Source: an uncultured Romboutsia sp. (GTDB taxonomy: Bacteria > Bacillota > Clostridia > Peptostreptococcales > Peptostreptococcaceae). From it: 50,871 nucleotides of DNA. Under the pieces are notes generated by a model. It searched no databases and was not told where the DNA came from. It saw only the letters and a list, made by a program, of their open reading frames with translations. The position numbers and the translations under genes are program-made. Below are positions 33,017 to 40,859 of this stretch, piece after piece. The stretch's first letter is position 1; every line of letters begins with the position of its first letter. The stretch is from NCBI GenBank assembly GCA_937880075.1, contig CALFLM010000024.1, positions 1-50,871 of the forward strand, written 5' to 3'.

Positions 33017-34423
33017 ATGAAAACTATTTTATATAATAATACAGATTTTAATGTTAAATTAGAGCCTTCGGATTGGCGATTTTCTGCTGCTATAGTAGGA
33101 ATTTTAGAATTTTTTGAATATATAGACCCATTAGAAACTTCTTACAAAGTAGAAGATGAGTATATACTGTATAATAGTGAATTAATAACAAGAGAAAACT
33201 ATTTAAAATTTGTAGAAAAAAAATACGGTGAAAATCTTCATCATAGATATGTAGAACTTAACTTAGAACATTATAATCAAGATAATAACGAAAATGATAA
33301 TAAATATATTATAAAGTCAATAAATGAAAAATTATCTGGAAACACAATAATGAAAAAAGTATTTAAGAAAACTAAATTTGATGGAACTAATAAGGATGAA
33401 ATATTGTCTTTAATTAACAAACATAGAGAAGAACTAATTCTTGAAACCTTTAGGAATAAATCCGATATGTATAAAAATTATTGTAATGCCAACCAATTAT
33501 TTAATGAAAGTCAGAAGTATTGTAGATTAGTAGGATATTGTATTGATGCACCTAAAAAAGGAAAATCAACAGGATTTGGATTTAATATGAATAGTTTTGT
33601 GGGACAAGACATACAAGAGTTTGATTTTCTTCCATTTGGATTTTTAAATGATAGAGAATCATTATTTATAAATGACAACTATGAAATAAATAGATTAACT
33701 AGTGCAAAACAAGTTTTTCAAGAAAAAATAAAATTTGACATTGAAAATTTAGAGTCAGAAAATAAGTATAGAGGAATAAAATATACTTTATTTAAAGGCA
33801 TTATAGAATCATCTGATTTTATAGAATATGATGTAGAAGTTATAGTTAAAGATAGGGATAAAGATTATTTTGAAACATTGTATATAAGAAAACAAAGTAT
33901 AGACATATTAAAAAAAATAAAGGATAAAAAGATCGACTATAATGCATTATGTTTTTCTTATAAGATAAATGACAACTATTATATTGATATTTATAAAAGG
34001 GTAATGGAATGTATATTAAATAATACACTTTTAGATGAAGTTATAGACTTATTATTAAAAGAAAAGAAAAACTACTACACAGTTTATCAATTAATAAATA
34101 TAAATGATTTAATTAGAGGTGAAAAAATAATGGATGATAAGATTAAAAAAATAATTCATGCTTGTGCAAATGAAGTAAGAAATAAGATTCCAGAAAATAA
34201 ATTAGAAAGCTATAGACAAAAACTTATAAGTTCAATAATATTTAAAGACTATGATAGAGTTTGCCAAATTTTATTACAATTATCAGGATATTCAGATGTT
34301 TACTTTAGTTTTGCAGACGAACTATTCATGGATTTTGAAAAAAATAAAGATATTGCATATACATTTATAAATGCACTAGGTAAAAGTAATAAATTTAATG
34401 AAAATACTAATGAACAAAATTAA
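33017..34423 (+). CDS. cas8b: Type I-B Cascade large subunit Cas8
   Basis: The 468-residue large subunit of the interference complex recognises the PAM and recruits Cas3. It matches the Cst1-type Cas8 of clostridial I-B systems in position, length and central segment (NYCNANQLFNESQKYCRLVG, then CIDAPKKGKSTGFGFN). Family members often carry paired C-x-x-C zinc motifs here; only single Cys residues are seen, so the zinc site may be lost. ATG 33017 has AAGAGGAGGCATTTAA. The last 97 codons can also be translated alone as Cas11. Confidence 0.87.
   Translation: MKTILYNNTDFNVKLEPSDWRFSAAIVGILEFFEYIDPLETSYKVEDEYILYNSELITRENYLKFVEKKYGENLHHRYVELNLEHYNQDNNENDNKYIIKSINEKLSGNTIMKKVFKKTKFDGTNKDEILSLINKHREELILETFRNKSDMYKNYCNANQLFNESQKYCRLVGYCIDAPKKGKSTGFGFNMNSFVGQDIQEFDFLPFGFLNDRESLFINDNYEINRLTSAKQVFQEKIKFDIENLESENKYRGIKYTLFKGIIESSDFIEYDVEVIVKDRDKDYFETLYIRKQSIDILKKIKDKKIDYNALCFSYKINDNYYIDIYKRVMECILNNTLLDEVIDLLLKEKKNYYTVYQLININDLIRGEKIMDDKIKKIIHACANEVRNKIPENKLESYRQKLISSIIFKDYDRVCQILLQLSGYSDVYFSFADELFMDFEKNKDIAYTFINALGKSNKFNENTNEQN
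34130..34423 (+). CDS. cas11: Cas11 small subunit from an internal start in cas8
   Basis: Inside cas8 and in the same frame, ATG 34130 is preceded at 8 bases by AGAGGTG, a Shine-Dalgarno as good as those of the neighbouring genes. It would give a 97-residue, largely helical protein beginning MDDKIKKIIHACANEVRNKI. Internal translation of a Cas11 small subunit from the 3' end of the large-subunit gene is established for types I-B, I-C and I-D. Position, length and helix content all fit. Several copies would line the Cascade belly and stabilise the displaced strand. That the site is used here is inference. Confidence 0.75.
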   Translation: MDDKIKKIIHACANEVRNKIPENKLESYRQKLISSIIFKDYDRVCQILLQLSGYSDVYFSFADELFMDFEKNKDIAYTFINALGKSNKFNENTNEQN

Positions 34424-34442
34424 TAAATAAGGAGATAAGATT

Positions 34443-35354
34443 ATGAAAAAGAAAGCTTTAACATTAACAGTAGTTGCAAATATGACTTCAAACTATTCTG
34501 AAGGATTAGGAAATATAGCAAGTGTACAAAAAGTATTTAGAAATAGAAAAGTATACACTATAAGAAGTAGAGAAAGCTTAAAAAATGCAATAATGGTTCA
34601 AAGTGGAATGTATGATGATTTACAAACAGAGATTATTGGAGATGGTAAAACAAAAGTGAATCAAAAACAAGTAGGACAAGAGCTAAATGCATCAAACTGT
34701 AGAGCACTTGAAGGTGGATATATGAATACTAAAGGAACAACTAATATAAGAAAAAGTTCTTTCTACTTAACAGATGCAATATCTTGTGAAAGTTTTGTAA
34801 ATGAAACAAGATTTCATAATAACTTATATTTAGCCACTAATCTAGCTAAGGCTAAGAATATAAATTTACAAGAAAAAGCAGGAGATGCTGGTCTTATGCC
34901 TTATCAATATGAATATGATAAATCTTTAAAGGTATATAGCATAACAATAGATTTAGAAATGATAGGAAAAGACGAAAACTTTGAAAATGAAGCAAATTAT
35001 AAAGAAGCCGATAATAAAGAAAAAGCAGATAGAGTAAACTCTATATTAGATGCAATAGAAAACTTAAGCCTTACAGTAAAAGGAAATCTAGATAATGCAG
35101 AGCCAGTATTTGTAGTAGGTGGACTATCTGATAGAAAAACACATTACTTTGAAAATGTAGTAAAAGTAGAAGAAGATAGATTAGTAGTATCTAAAGATTT
35201 AGTAGAAAAATTAGCAAAAGGATATAATGTAGGTTTATTAAGAGGACAAACATTTATAAATGAAGGTGAAATAGAAGAAAAATTAAATCCTATGAGTGTA
35301 ATTAGCTTTTTTGATAAATTAAGAGAAGATGTAAATGCTTACTTTGAAGTATAG
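34443..35354 (+). CDS. cas7: Type I-B Cascade backbone subunit Cas7
   Basis: Cas7 (Cst2/DevR group) polymerises along the crRNA spacer to form the backbone of the interference complex. The 303 residues begin with the RAMP-type strand KKALTLTVVANMTSNYSEGLGN and include the family segments NASNCRALEGGYMNTKGTTN and GLLRGQTFINEGE. Length is normal. ATG 34443 has an AAGGAGATAAGATT ribosome site and lies about 20 bases after cas8. Confidence 0.93.
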   Translation: MKKKALTLTVVANMTSNYSEGLGNIASVQKVFRNRKVYTIRSRESLKNAIMVQSGMYDDLQTEIIGDGKTKVNQKQVGQELNASNCRALEGGYMNTKGTTNIRKSSFYLTDAISCESFVNETRFHNNLYLATNLAKAKNINLQEKAGDAGLMPYQYEYDKSLKVYSITIDLEMIGKDENFENEANYKEADNKEKADRVNSILDAIENLSLTVKGNLDNAEPVFVVGGLSDRKTHYFENVVKVEEDRLVVSKDLVEKLAKGYNVGLLRGQTFINEGEIEEKLNPMSVISFFDKLREDVNAYFEV

Positions 35355-35369
35355 AAGGTAGGTGAATAC

Positions 35370-36446
35370 ATGAAAGCACTAAGAATTGTACTACATCAAG
35401 ATAGTGCAAATTATAAAAAAGAAGAAGCACTAGATAATAAAATGACTTATCCTTTACCTTCAATATCTACTATAATAGGAGCTTTACATAGTGCTTGTAA
35501 TTATAAAGAATATCATCCAATGGATATAAGTATTCAAGGTAAATTTGAGTCTATGCACAAAGAACCTTATACTGATTATTGTTTTTTGAATTCTACTATG
35601 GATGATAGGGGTATATTAGTTAAGATGAAAAATGAAGATTTTTTATCAAAAGCTTTTGATAGGGTTGCAAAACCAACTAAGTCTCAAGGAAGTAGTTTTA
35701 GAAATGGAACTACGATACAAATATATAATAAAGCGTTATTAGATGAATATAGAAATCTTAAGGATTTAGCGGATAAGATAAAAAATTATAAAAACAAAGA
35801 ATTAAAAGAAAAACTAGAAACAATAAAAAAAGAAAAAAATTCTTTAGCATTAAAGAAAAAACAATTAGATAAAAAAAGTGAAGAATTTAAAACAATATCA
35901 CAAAAAGAAAAAGAAATTAAAGATAATGAAAAAAAGTTAAAAGATGAAATAAAAGAGTATGAACAAGAACATTATACAAAACCAATTTCAAAGTATCGAT
36001 CATTAACTACATCTATAAAGTACTACGAGATTCTAAATAATATTGACCTTATTATACATGTAAGAAGTGATGAAGATACTTTAAATGATATATTAGAGAA
36101 TATATATAACTTAAAATCTATTGGTAGAAGTGAAGATTTTGTAGATGTTAAAGAAGCTAAAATAGTTGAGTTATATGAAGGTGACTGTGATGTAGATAAT
36201 AATTTATCTATGTATCTAAACTATGAAGATGTAAAAGATGGATATATTTCACCTAAATATAAAACGGATAAACCAATTAATGGAACTAAATACTATATAA
36301 ATAAAAATTATGAAATAAAAGAAGGAAAAAGAGAATTTATTAAAAAGAAAGTTCTATACACATCTTATTGTGCAATAGAAGAAACTAGCGATAATATTTT
36401 TTTAGATAATACAGATGAAAAAAATTATATAGTAAACTTTATTTAA
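35370..36446 (+). CDS. cas5: Type I-B Cas5 with a long coiled-coil insertion
   Basis: Cas5 caps the crRNA 5' handle in Cascade. The N-terminus (MKALRIVLHQDSANYKKEEA) has the RAMP strand, and YPLPSISTIIGALHSACNYK is typical of Cas5. At 358 residues it is much longer than the roughly 220-250 usual for Cas5. The excess is a Lys/Glu-rich heptad stretch at about 122-202 (KNKELKEKLETIKKEKNSLA, then EKEIKDNEKKLKDEIKEYEQ), which should form an antiparallel or extended coiled coil protruding from the core. ATG 35370 has a GAAGGTAGGTGAATAC site. Confidence 0.88.
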   Translation: MKALRIVLHQDSANYKKEEALDNKMTYPLPSISTIIGALHSACNYKEYHPMDISIQGKFESMHKEPYTDYCFLNSTMDDRGILVKMKNEDFLSKAFDRVAKPTKSQGSSFRNGTTIQIYNKALLDEYRNLKDLADKIKNYKNKELKEKLETIKKEKNSLALKKKQLDKKSEEFKTISQKEKEIKDNEKKLKDEIKEYEQEHYTKPISKYRSLTTSIKYYEILNNIDLIIHVRSDEDTLNDILENIYNLKSIGRSEDFVDVKEAKIVELYEGDCDVDNNLSMYLNYEDVKDGYISPKYKTDKPINGTKYYINKNYEIKEGKREFIKKKVLYTSYCAIEETSDNIFLDNTDEKNYIVNFI

Positions 36447-36491
36447 ATAAAGCAGTAGGTTAATTATCTACTGCTTTAAAAGGAGTAAAAT

Positions 36492-38840
36492 ATGGTTAAA
36501 AATATATATATTGATTTACTAGATGAATCAATAGTATCAAATATAAAAGAAAAAAATGCAAAGCCAAATAAGAGTATAATTGAACATACAAATGACTTAT
36601 TAGATGTTTCAGAGCTACTTTGGAATTTAGGATATATAAAAGAAGAAAGAATATATGAACTTATTCAAAAAGCTTGTGTATATCATGATATAGGTAAAAT
36701 AAATAAAGAGTTTCAAAAAAGAGTAAAAAATAAAGGTATTAAATTTGATGAAAATAAAGAAGTTGCTCATAATGTATTGTCTTTATATTTCATAGATGAG
36801 AATAAATTTAATAATAAAGAAGATTATCTTATTGTATCTAATGCAGTAGTTAATCATCATGACTATTGCGATATAGGATTAGCAATAAGAGAAAAATCTG
36901 AGATAATAGAAAGTTTATTAGAAGAGTTTGAGCATAAAAAAATTAAAAAAGTTATACCTGCGAAAATAGCTAGTATATCACAAGATATAGATGCGATAAA
37001 AATAAAAGGATACTTACATAAATGTGATTATAGTGCAAGTTCAGGATATAGGGCAGAATATGAAAATAACTTTTTAGCAAAGTCATTAGAAAATGTACTT
37101 AACAAATGGAAATTAGATAATCAAAATGCAAGTTGGAATGAGTTACAAAAATATTGTATAGAAAATAAAAATGAAAATATTATAGCAATAGCTCAAACAG
37201 GTATGGGAAAAACAGAAGCAGGTTTACTTTGGATGGGAGATAATAAAGGATTTTTCATACTACCAATAAGAACAGCTATAAATGCTATTTACGATAGAAT
37301 TAAAAAATATATTTCTAGTTATGGAGGAAACTTAGAAGAACAATTAGGACTACTACATTCAAGCTCACTAGAATACTTATTATCACAAAGTGAGAATGAC
37401 AAATATGATGATAAAGATGAATATATAGATAAAAAGGAAGACAAGGAAATAATAGAATATGAAAAAACAGCAAAGCAATTATCTCTTCCTATCAATGTAT
37501 CAACTATAGACCAACTCTTTGATTTTGTATATAAGTATCCCAAATATGAACTAAAATTAACTACATTAGCATACTCAAAAATAGTAATAGATGAAATACA
37601 AATGTATGGACCAGATTTACTAGCTTATTTAGTGTATGGATTAGAGCGTATAGTAGAACAAGGTGGAAAAGTGGCAATTTTAACAGCTACATTACCTCCA
37701 TTTGTAAAAGATTTACTAAGTAAAAACATTAAGTTTAAAATAAAAGAAAATGGATTTACTGATAATTCCAAAAGGCATAATTTAAAGATTTTAGATAAAA
37801 GAATAGACTATAATGATATATGTGATAAATATAGGGAAAATGAAAAGTTAAATAAGAGTAATAAAATACTAGTGGTATGCAATAGCATTACACAAGCTCA
37901 AAATTTATATGGAGAAATAAGTGATACTTTAGGAAATAAAAATTTACACATATTACATAGTAAATTTATAAAAGGTGAGAGATTATCAAAAGAATCTGAA
38001 ATTATAGAATTTGGCAAAACATATAAAGATAATAAAAGCAATGAACTAGACAAGCAAAGTGGAATATGGATATCTACATCTATAGTAGAAGCAAGTTTAG
38101 ACATAGATTTTGATTATTTATTTACAGAATTACAAGACTTAAATTCACTATTTCAAAGACTAGGTCGTTGTAATAGAAAAGGAAAAAAAGATAGTAGTGA
38201 AAATAATTGCTATATTTATACTCAAATAGATGAAAGAAGTTTTATAAATGGAGATAGAGGATACATAGATAAAGATATATTTGATTTATCTAAAGAAGCT
38301 ATACGCTTATGGGAAGGTCAAATCTCAGAAACTCAAAAGATAGAATTAATAAATAAATATCTTACTATGGATAAAATAAAAAATAGTAACTATATAACAC
38401 AATATAAACATACATATAACTTCATAAAAAATCTAACTCCAGATACATTTAAATCAGATGAAGTTAAGTTAAGAAATATACTATCTAAAGATATAATACC
38501 AAGTCCAATTTATCATGAATATAATGGTGACATTAAAGAATTAGAAGAAAAGTTAAAGGATAAATCTTTAAATTCACCAGAAAATAAAGGAGACAAATTA
38601 AGGTTACAAAATGACTTAAAAAAATATACAGTATCTGTTCATCCAAATCATATATCAAATTACTATAGAGCATTAAAAAATGGATTAGCTATAAGATATG
38701 ATAATGTAAGAGTAAGTGACTATGAGTATATACCTGTTATAGAATGTGAATATACTGAACTCGGCTACAGACAAAAGAAGTTTGTAAATCAAGATAATAT
38801 TAATACAAATATTAGCAATATAGATGATTTTATATTTTAA
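36492..38840 (+). CDS. cas3: CRISPR nuclease-helicase Cas3
   Basis: Cas3 is recruited by Cascade and degrades the target DNA. The 782 residues combine an N-terminal HD nuclease (H32 in IIEHTND, HD pair H65-D66 in VYHDIGK, NHHDY near 118) with a superfamily 2 helicase. The helicase has Walker A QTGMGKTEA near 235-243, IDEIQMYG near 365 in the DExx position, SAT-like LTATLPP, and QRLGRCNRKG as motif VI. Both activities appear intact. ATG 36492 has an AAAGGAGTAAAAT site. It is translated within the same cas cluster. Confidence 0.95.
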   Translation: MVKNIYIDLLDESIVSNIKEKNAKPNKSIIEHTNDLLDVSELLWNLGYIKEERIYELIQKACVYHDIGKINKEFQKRVKNKGIKFDENKEVAHNVLSLYFIDENKFNNKEDYLIVSNAVVNHHDYCDIGLAIREKSEIIESLLEEFEHKKIKKVIPAKIASISQDIDAIKIKGYLHKCDYSASSGYRAEYENNFLAKSLENVLNKWKLDNQNASWNELQKYCIENKNENIIAIAQTGMGKTEAGLLWMGDNKGFFILPIRTAINAIYDRIKKYISSYGGNLEEQLGLLHSSSLEYLLSQSENDKYDDKDEYIDKKEDKEIIEYEKTAKQLSLPINVSTIDQLFDFVYKYPKYELKLTTLAYSKIVIDEIQMYGPDLLAYLVYGLERIVEQGGKVAILTATLPPFVKDLLSKNIKFKIKENGFTDNSKRHNLKILDKRIDYNDICDKYRENEKLNKSNKILVVCNSITQAQNLYGEISDTLGNKNLHILHSKFIKGERLSKESEIIEFGKTYKDNKSNELDKQSGIWISTSIVEASLDIDFDYLFTELQDLNSLFQRLGRCNRKGKKDSSENNCYIYTQIDERSFINGDRGYIDKDIFDLSKEAIRLWEGQISETQKIELINKYLTMDKIKNSNYITQYKHTYNFIKNLTPDTFKSDEVKLRNILSKDIIPSPIYHEYNGDIKELEEKLKDKSLNSPENKGDKLRLQNDLKKYTVSVHPNHISNYYRALKNGLAIRYDNVRVSDYEYIPVIECEYTELGYRQKKFVNQDNINTNISNIDDFIF

Positions 38841-38875
38841 ATAAGTATAAGCATTATGATAAAGAGGTGTATTAG

Positions 38876-39370
38876 ATGAAAAAAGAAATAACAGGTGTAA
38901 TGGTATATTACTATGAAGTCTGTAAAAGAAAGCTATGGTATTTTTATAACGAAATACAGATGGAACAAGGGAATGAAAATGTTGAAATAGGAAAAGTATT
39001 AGACGAAGAAACTTATAAAAGGGATAAAAAGCATATAAATATAGACAATATTATAAATATTGACTTCATACGTTCTAAAGGTATACTACATGAAGTTAAA
39101 AAAAGTAATAAAATTGAAGAAGCAAGTATACTACAAGTAAAATATTATCTATATTTTTTACATAAAAAAGGTGTTACAAATATAAAAGGAAAAATAGACT
39201 ATCCATTATTAAAACAAAGTGTAGATATAGAGCTGAATGAAGAAGACATAGTTAATATAGAACAAATATTAAATAATATAAATGAAATAGTATATAAAAC
39301 TATTCCGCCTAAATTGGAGAAAAAGCGCATTTGTAAATCTTGTGCATACTATGATTTATGTTTTATTTAA
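38876..39370 (+). CDS. cas4: CRISPR adaptation exonuclease Cas4
   Basis: Cas4 trims prespacer ends and checks the PAM during spacer acquisition. The 164 residues have one N-terminal Cys (C16 in YYEVCKRKLW) and three C-terminal Cys (C153, C156, C162 in ICKSCAYYDLC), the four ligands of a 4Fe-4S cluster. A RecB-type core includes GKVLDEETY, NIDFIRSKGILHEVKKS and QVKYYLYFL. ATG 38876 follows AAAGAGGTGTATTAG. Its place just before cas1 fits a Cas4-Cas1-Cas2 acquisition complex. Confidence 0.92.
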   Translation: MKKEITGVMVYYYEVCKRKLWYFYNEIQMEQGNENVEIGKVLDEETYKRDKKHINIDNIINIDFIRSKGILHEVKKSNKIEEASILQVKYYLYFLHKKGVTNIKGKIDYPLLKQSVDIELNEEDIVNIEQILNNINEIVYKTIPPKLEKKRICKSCAYYDLCFI

Positions 39371-39393
39371 ACTAATATAAAAGGGGAAAACTT

Positions 39394-40386
39394 ATGAAGA
39401 GAAGTTATTATATTTATAACAATGGAATGCTAAAAAGACAAGATAACTCAATAGCATTTATAGATGAAAATGGAGAAAAAAGATACATCCCAATAGAAAC
39501 TGTAAATGAAATATATATAATGTCTGAAATGGATTTTAATACAAATCTAATAAATTATTTATCTCAATATGGAGTAGTAATACATTTTTTTAATTATTAT
39601 AGCTTTTACACAGGAACATTTCAACCGAGAGAAAAGCTAGTATCAGGAAATCTATTAGTTAACCAAGTTAATCATTATACTGATAATGAAAAAAGGCTAG
39701 ATATAGCAAAGCGATTTATAGATGGTGCTAGTTTTAATATATATCGTAATTTAAGATATTATAATGGTAGAGGAAAAGATGTCCAAGTTTATATGGACAA
39801 AATAGAAGAACTAAGAAAGCAAATATCTAAAAGTGAAAGTATACAAGAATTAATGGGATATGAAGGAAATATAAGAAAAATATATTATGAATCATGGAAT
39901 ATATTAATAGATCAAGATATAAAATTTGAGAAAAGAGTAAAAAATCCACCTGACAATATGATCAATACTCTAATATCATATGTAAACACTTTAGTTTATA
40001 CAAAAGTATTAAGTGCAATATATAATACACAATTAAATCCAACAGTAAGCTACTTACATGAGCCTGGAAGTAGAAGATTTTCATTAAGCCTAGATATAGC
40101 AGAAATATTTAAGCCTATAATAGGAGATAGATTAATATTTTCTTTATTAAATAAGAAACAAATAACAGAAAAAAGTTTTACGAAAGAGCTTAATTATTTA
40201 CACTTAACAAAAGAAGCATCAAGGACAATAGTAGCTGAATTAGATAAAAAATTACAAACAACTATAAAGCATAAAGAGTTAAACAAAAATGTATCATATG
40301 AATACTTGATGAAATTAGAATGCTATAAGTTGATAAAACATTTATTAGGAGAAAAAGAATATGAACCATTTAAAATATGGTGGTAA
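39394..40386 (+). CDS. cas1: CRISPR integrase Cas1
   Basis: Cas1 integrates new spacers next to the leader. The 330 residues have an N-terminal beta domain (YYIYNNGMLKRQDNSIAFID) and the helical catalytic domain with metal ligands E157 (MGYEGNIRK), H222 (YLHEPGSRRFS) and D234 (SLDIAEIFKP). All catalytic residues are present, so adaptation should be possible. ATG 39394 has an AAAAGGGGAAAACTT site. Cas2 follows by 15 bases. Confidence 0.96.
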   Translation: MKRSYYIYNNGMLKRQDNSIAFIDENGEKRYIPIETVNEIYIMSEMDFNTNLINYLSQYGVVIHFFNYYSFYTGTFQPREKLVSGNLLVNQVNHYTDNEKRLDIAKRFIDGASFNIYRNLRYYNGRGKDVQVYMDKIEELRKQISKSESIQELMGYEGNIRKIYYESWNILIDQDIKFEKRVKNPPDNMINTLISYVNTLVYTKVLSAIYNTQLNPTVSYLHEPGSRRFSLSLDIAEIFKPIIGDRLIFSLLNKKQITEKSFTKELNYLHLTKEASRTIVAELDKKLQTTIKHKELNKNVSYEYLMKLECYKLIKHLLGEKEYEPFKIWW

Positions 40387-40401
40387 TAAGGGGAGTAAAT
40401 T

Positions 40402-40680
40402 ATGTATGTTATTTTAGTTTATGATATAAAAAGTGATGAAGGTGGACAAAAAGTATTAAGTAAAACATTTAAGACATGTAAAAAATATTTATCACATATT
40501 CAAAATTCAGTTTTCGAAGGCGAGTTATCAAATTCACAAATTATTAAGCTACAATATGAATTAAATGGTATAATAAGAAAAGATAGAGATTCAATAATCT
40601 TATTTAAGAGTAGAAATGAAAGATGGTTAGAAAAAAACATGTGGGGAGTACAAGAAGACAAGACAAGCAACTTTATTTAG
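40402..40680 (+). CDS. cas2: CRISPR adaptation subunit Cas2
   Basis: This small ferredoxin-like protein bridges two Cas1 dimers during spacer integration. The 92 residues begin MYVILVYDIKSDEGGQKVL with the typical D8, and contain YLSHIQNSVFEGELS and a C-terminal strand. ATG 40402 has an AAGGGGAGTAAATT site. It is the last cas gene, and its stop abuts the array leader directly. Confidence 0.94.
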   Translation: MYVILVYDIKSDEGGQKVLSKTFKTCKKYLSHIQNSVFEGELSNSQIIKLQYELNGIIRKDRDSIILFKSRNERWLEKNMWGVQEDKTSNFI

Positions 40681-40859
40681 TTGTCTATCTAATATAGTGT
40701 AAAATATAGTATACATAGACAAAGATAGTTGATATAATTGATGTAGAAAATAAAGAAGGTTTTTTATTAATAGAAATATATCATATAATATAAATATTTT
40801 TTAGGTAGACAAAATATATAGCTGAATAGCTTAGAAAATCAAATATTGATATAAAACGG
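40681..40859 (+). promoter_or_regulatory. CRISPR leader
   Basis: The 179 AT-rich bases between the cas2 stop and the first repeat are in the position of the leader, which carries the array promoter and the integration signals. TTGTCTAT at 40681-40688 and ATAGACAA at 40715-40722 form an inverted repeat that may also end the cas transcript. TAGACAAA occurs twice, near 40716 and near 40805, as a possible protein-binding motif. No coding frame is present. Confidence 0.8.
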
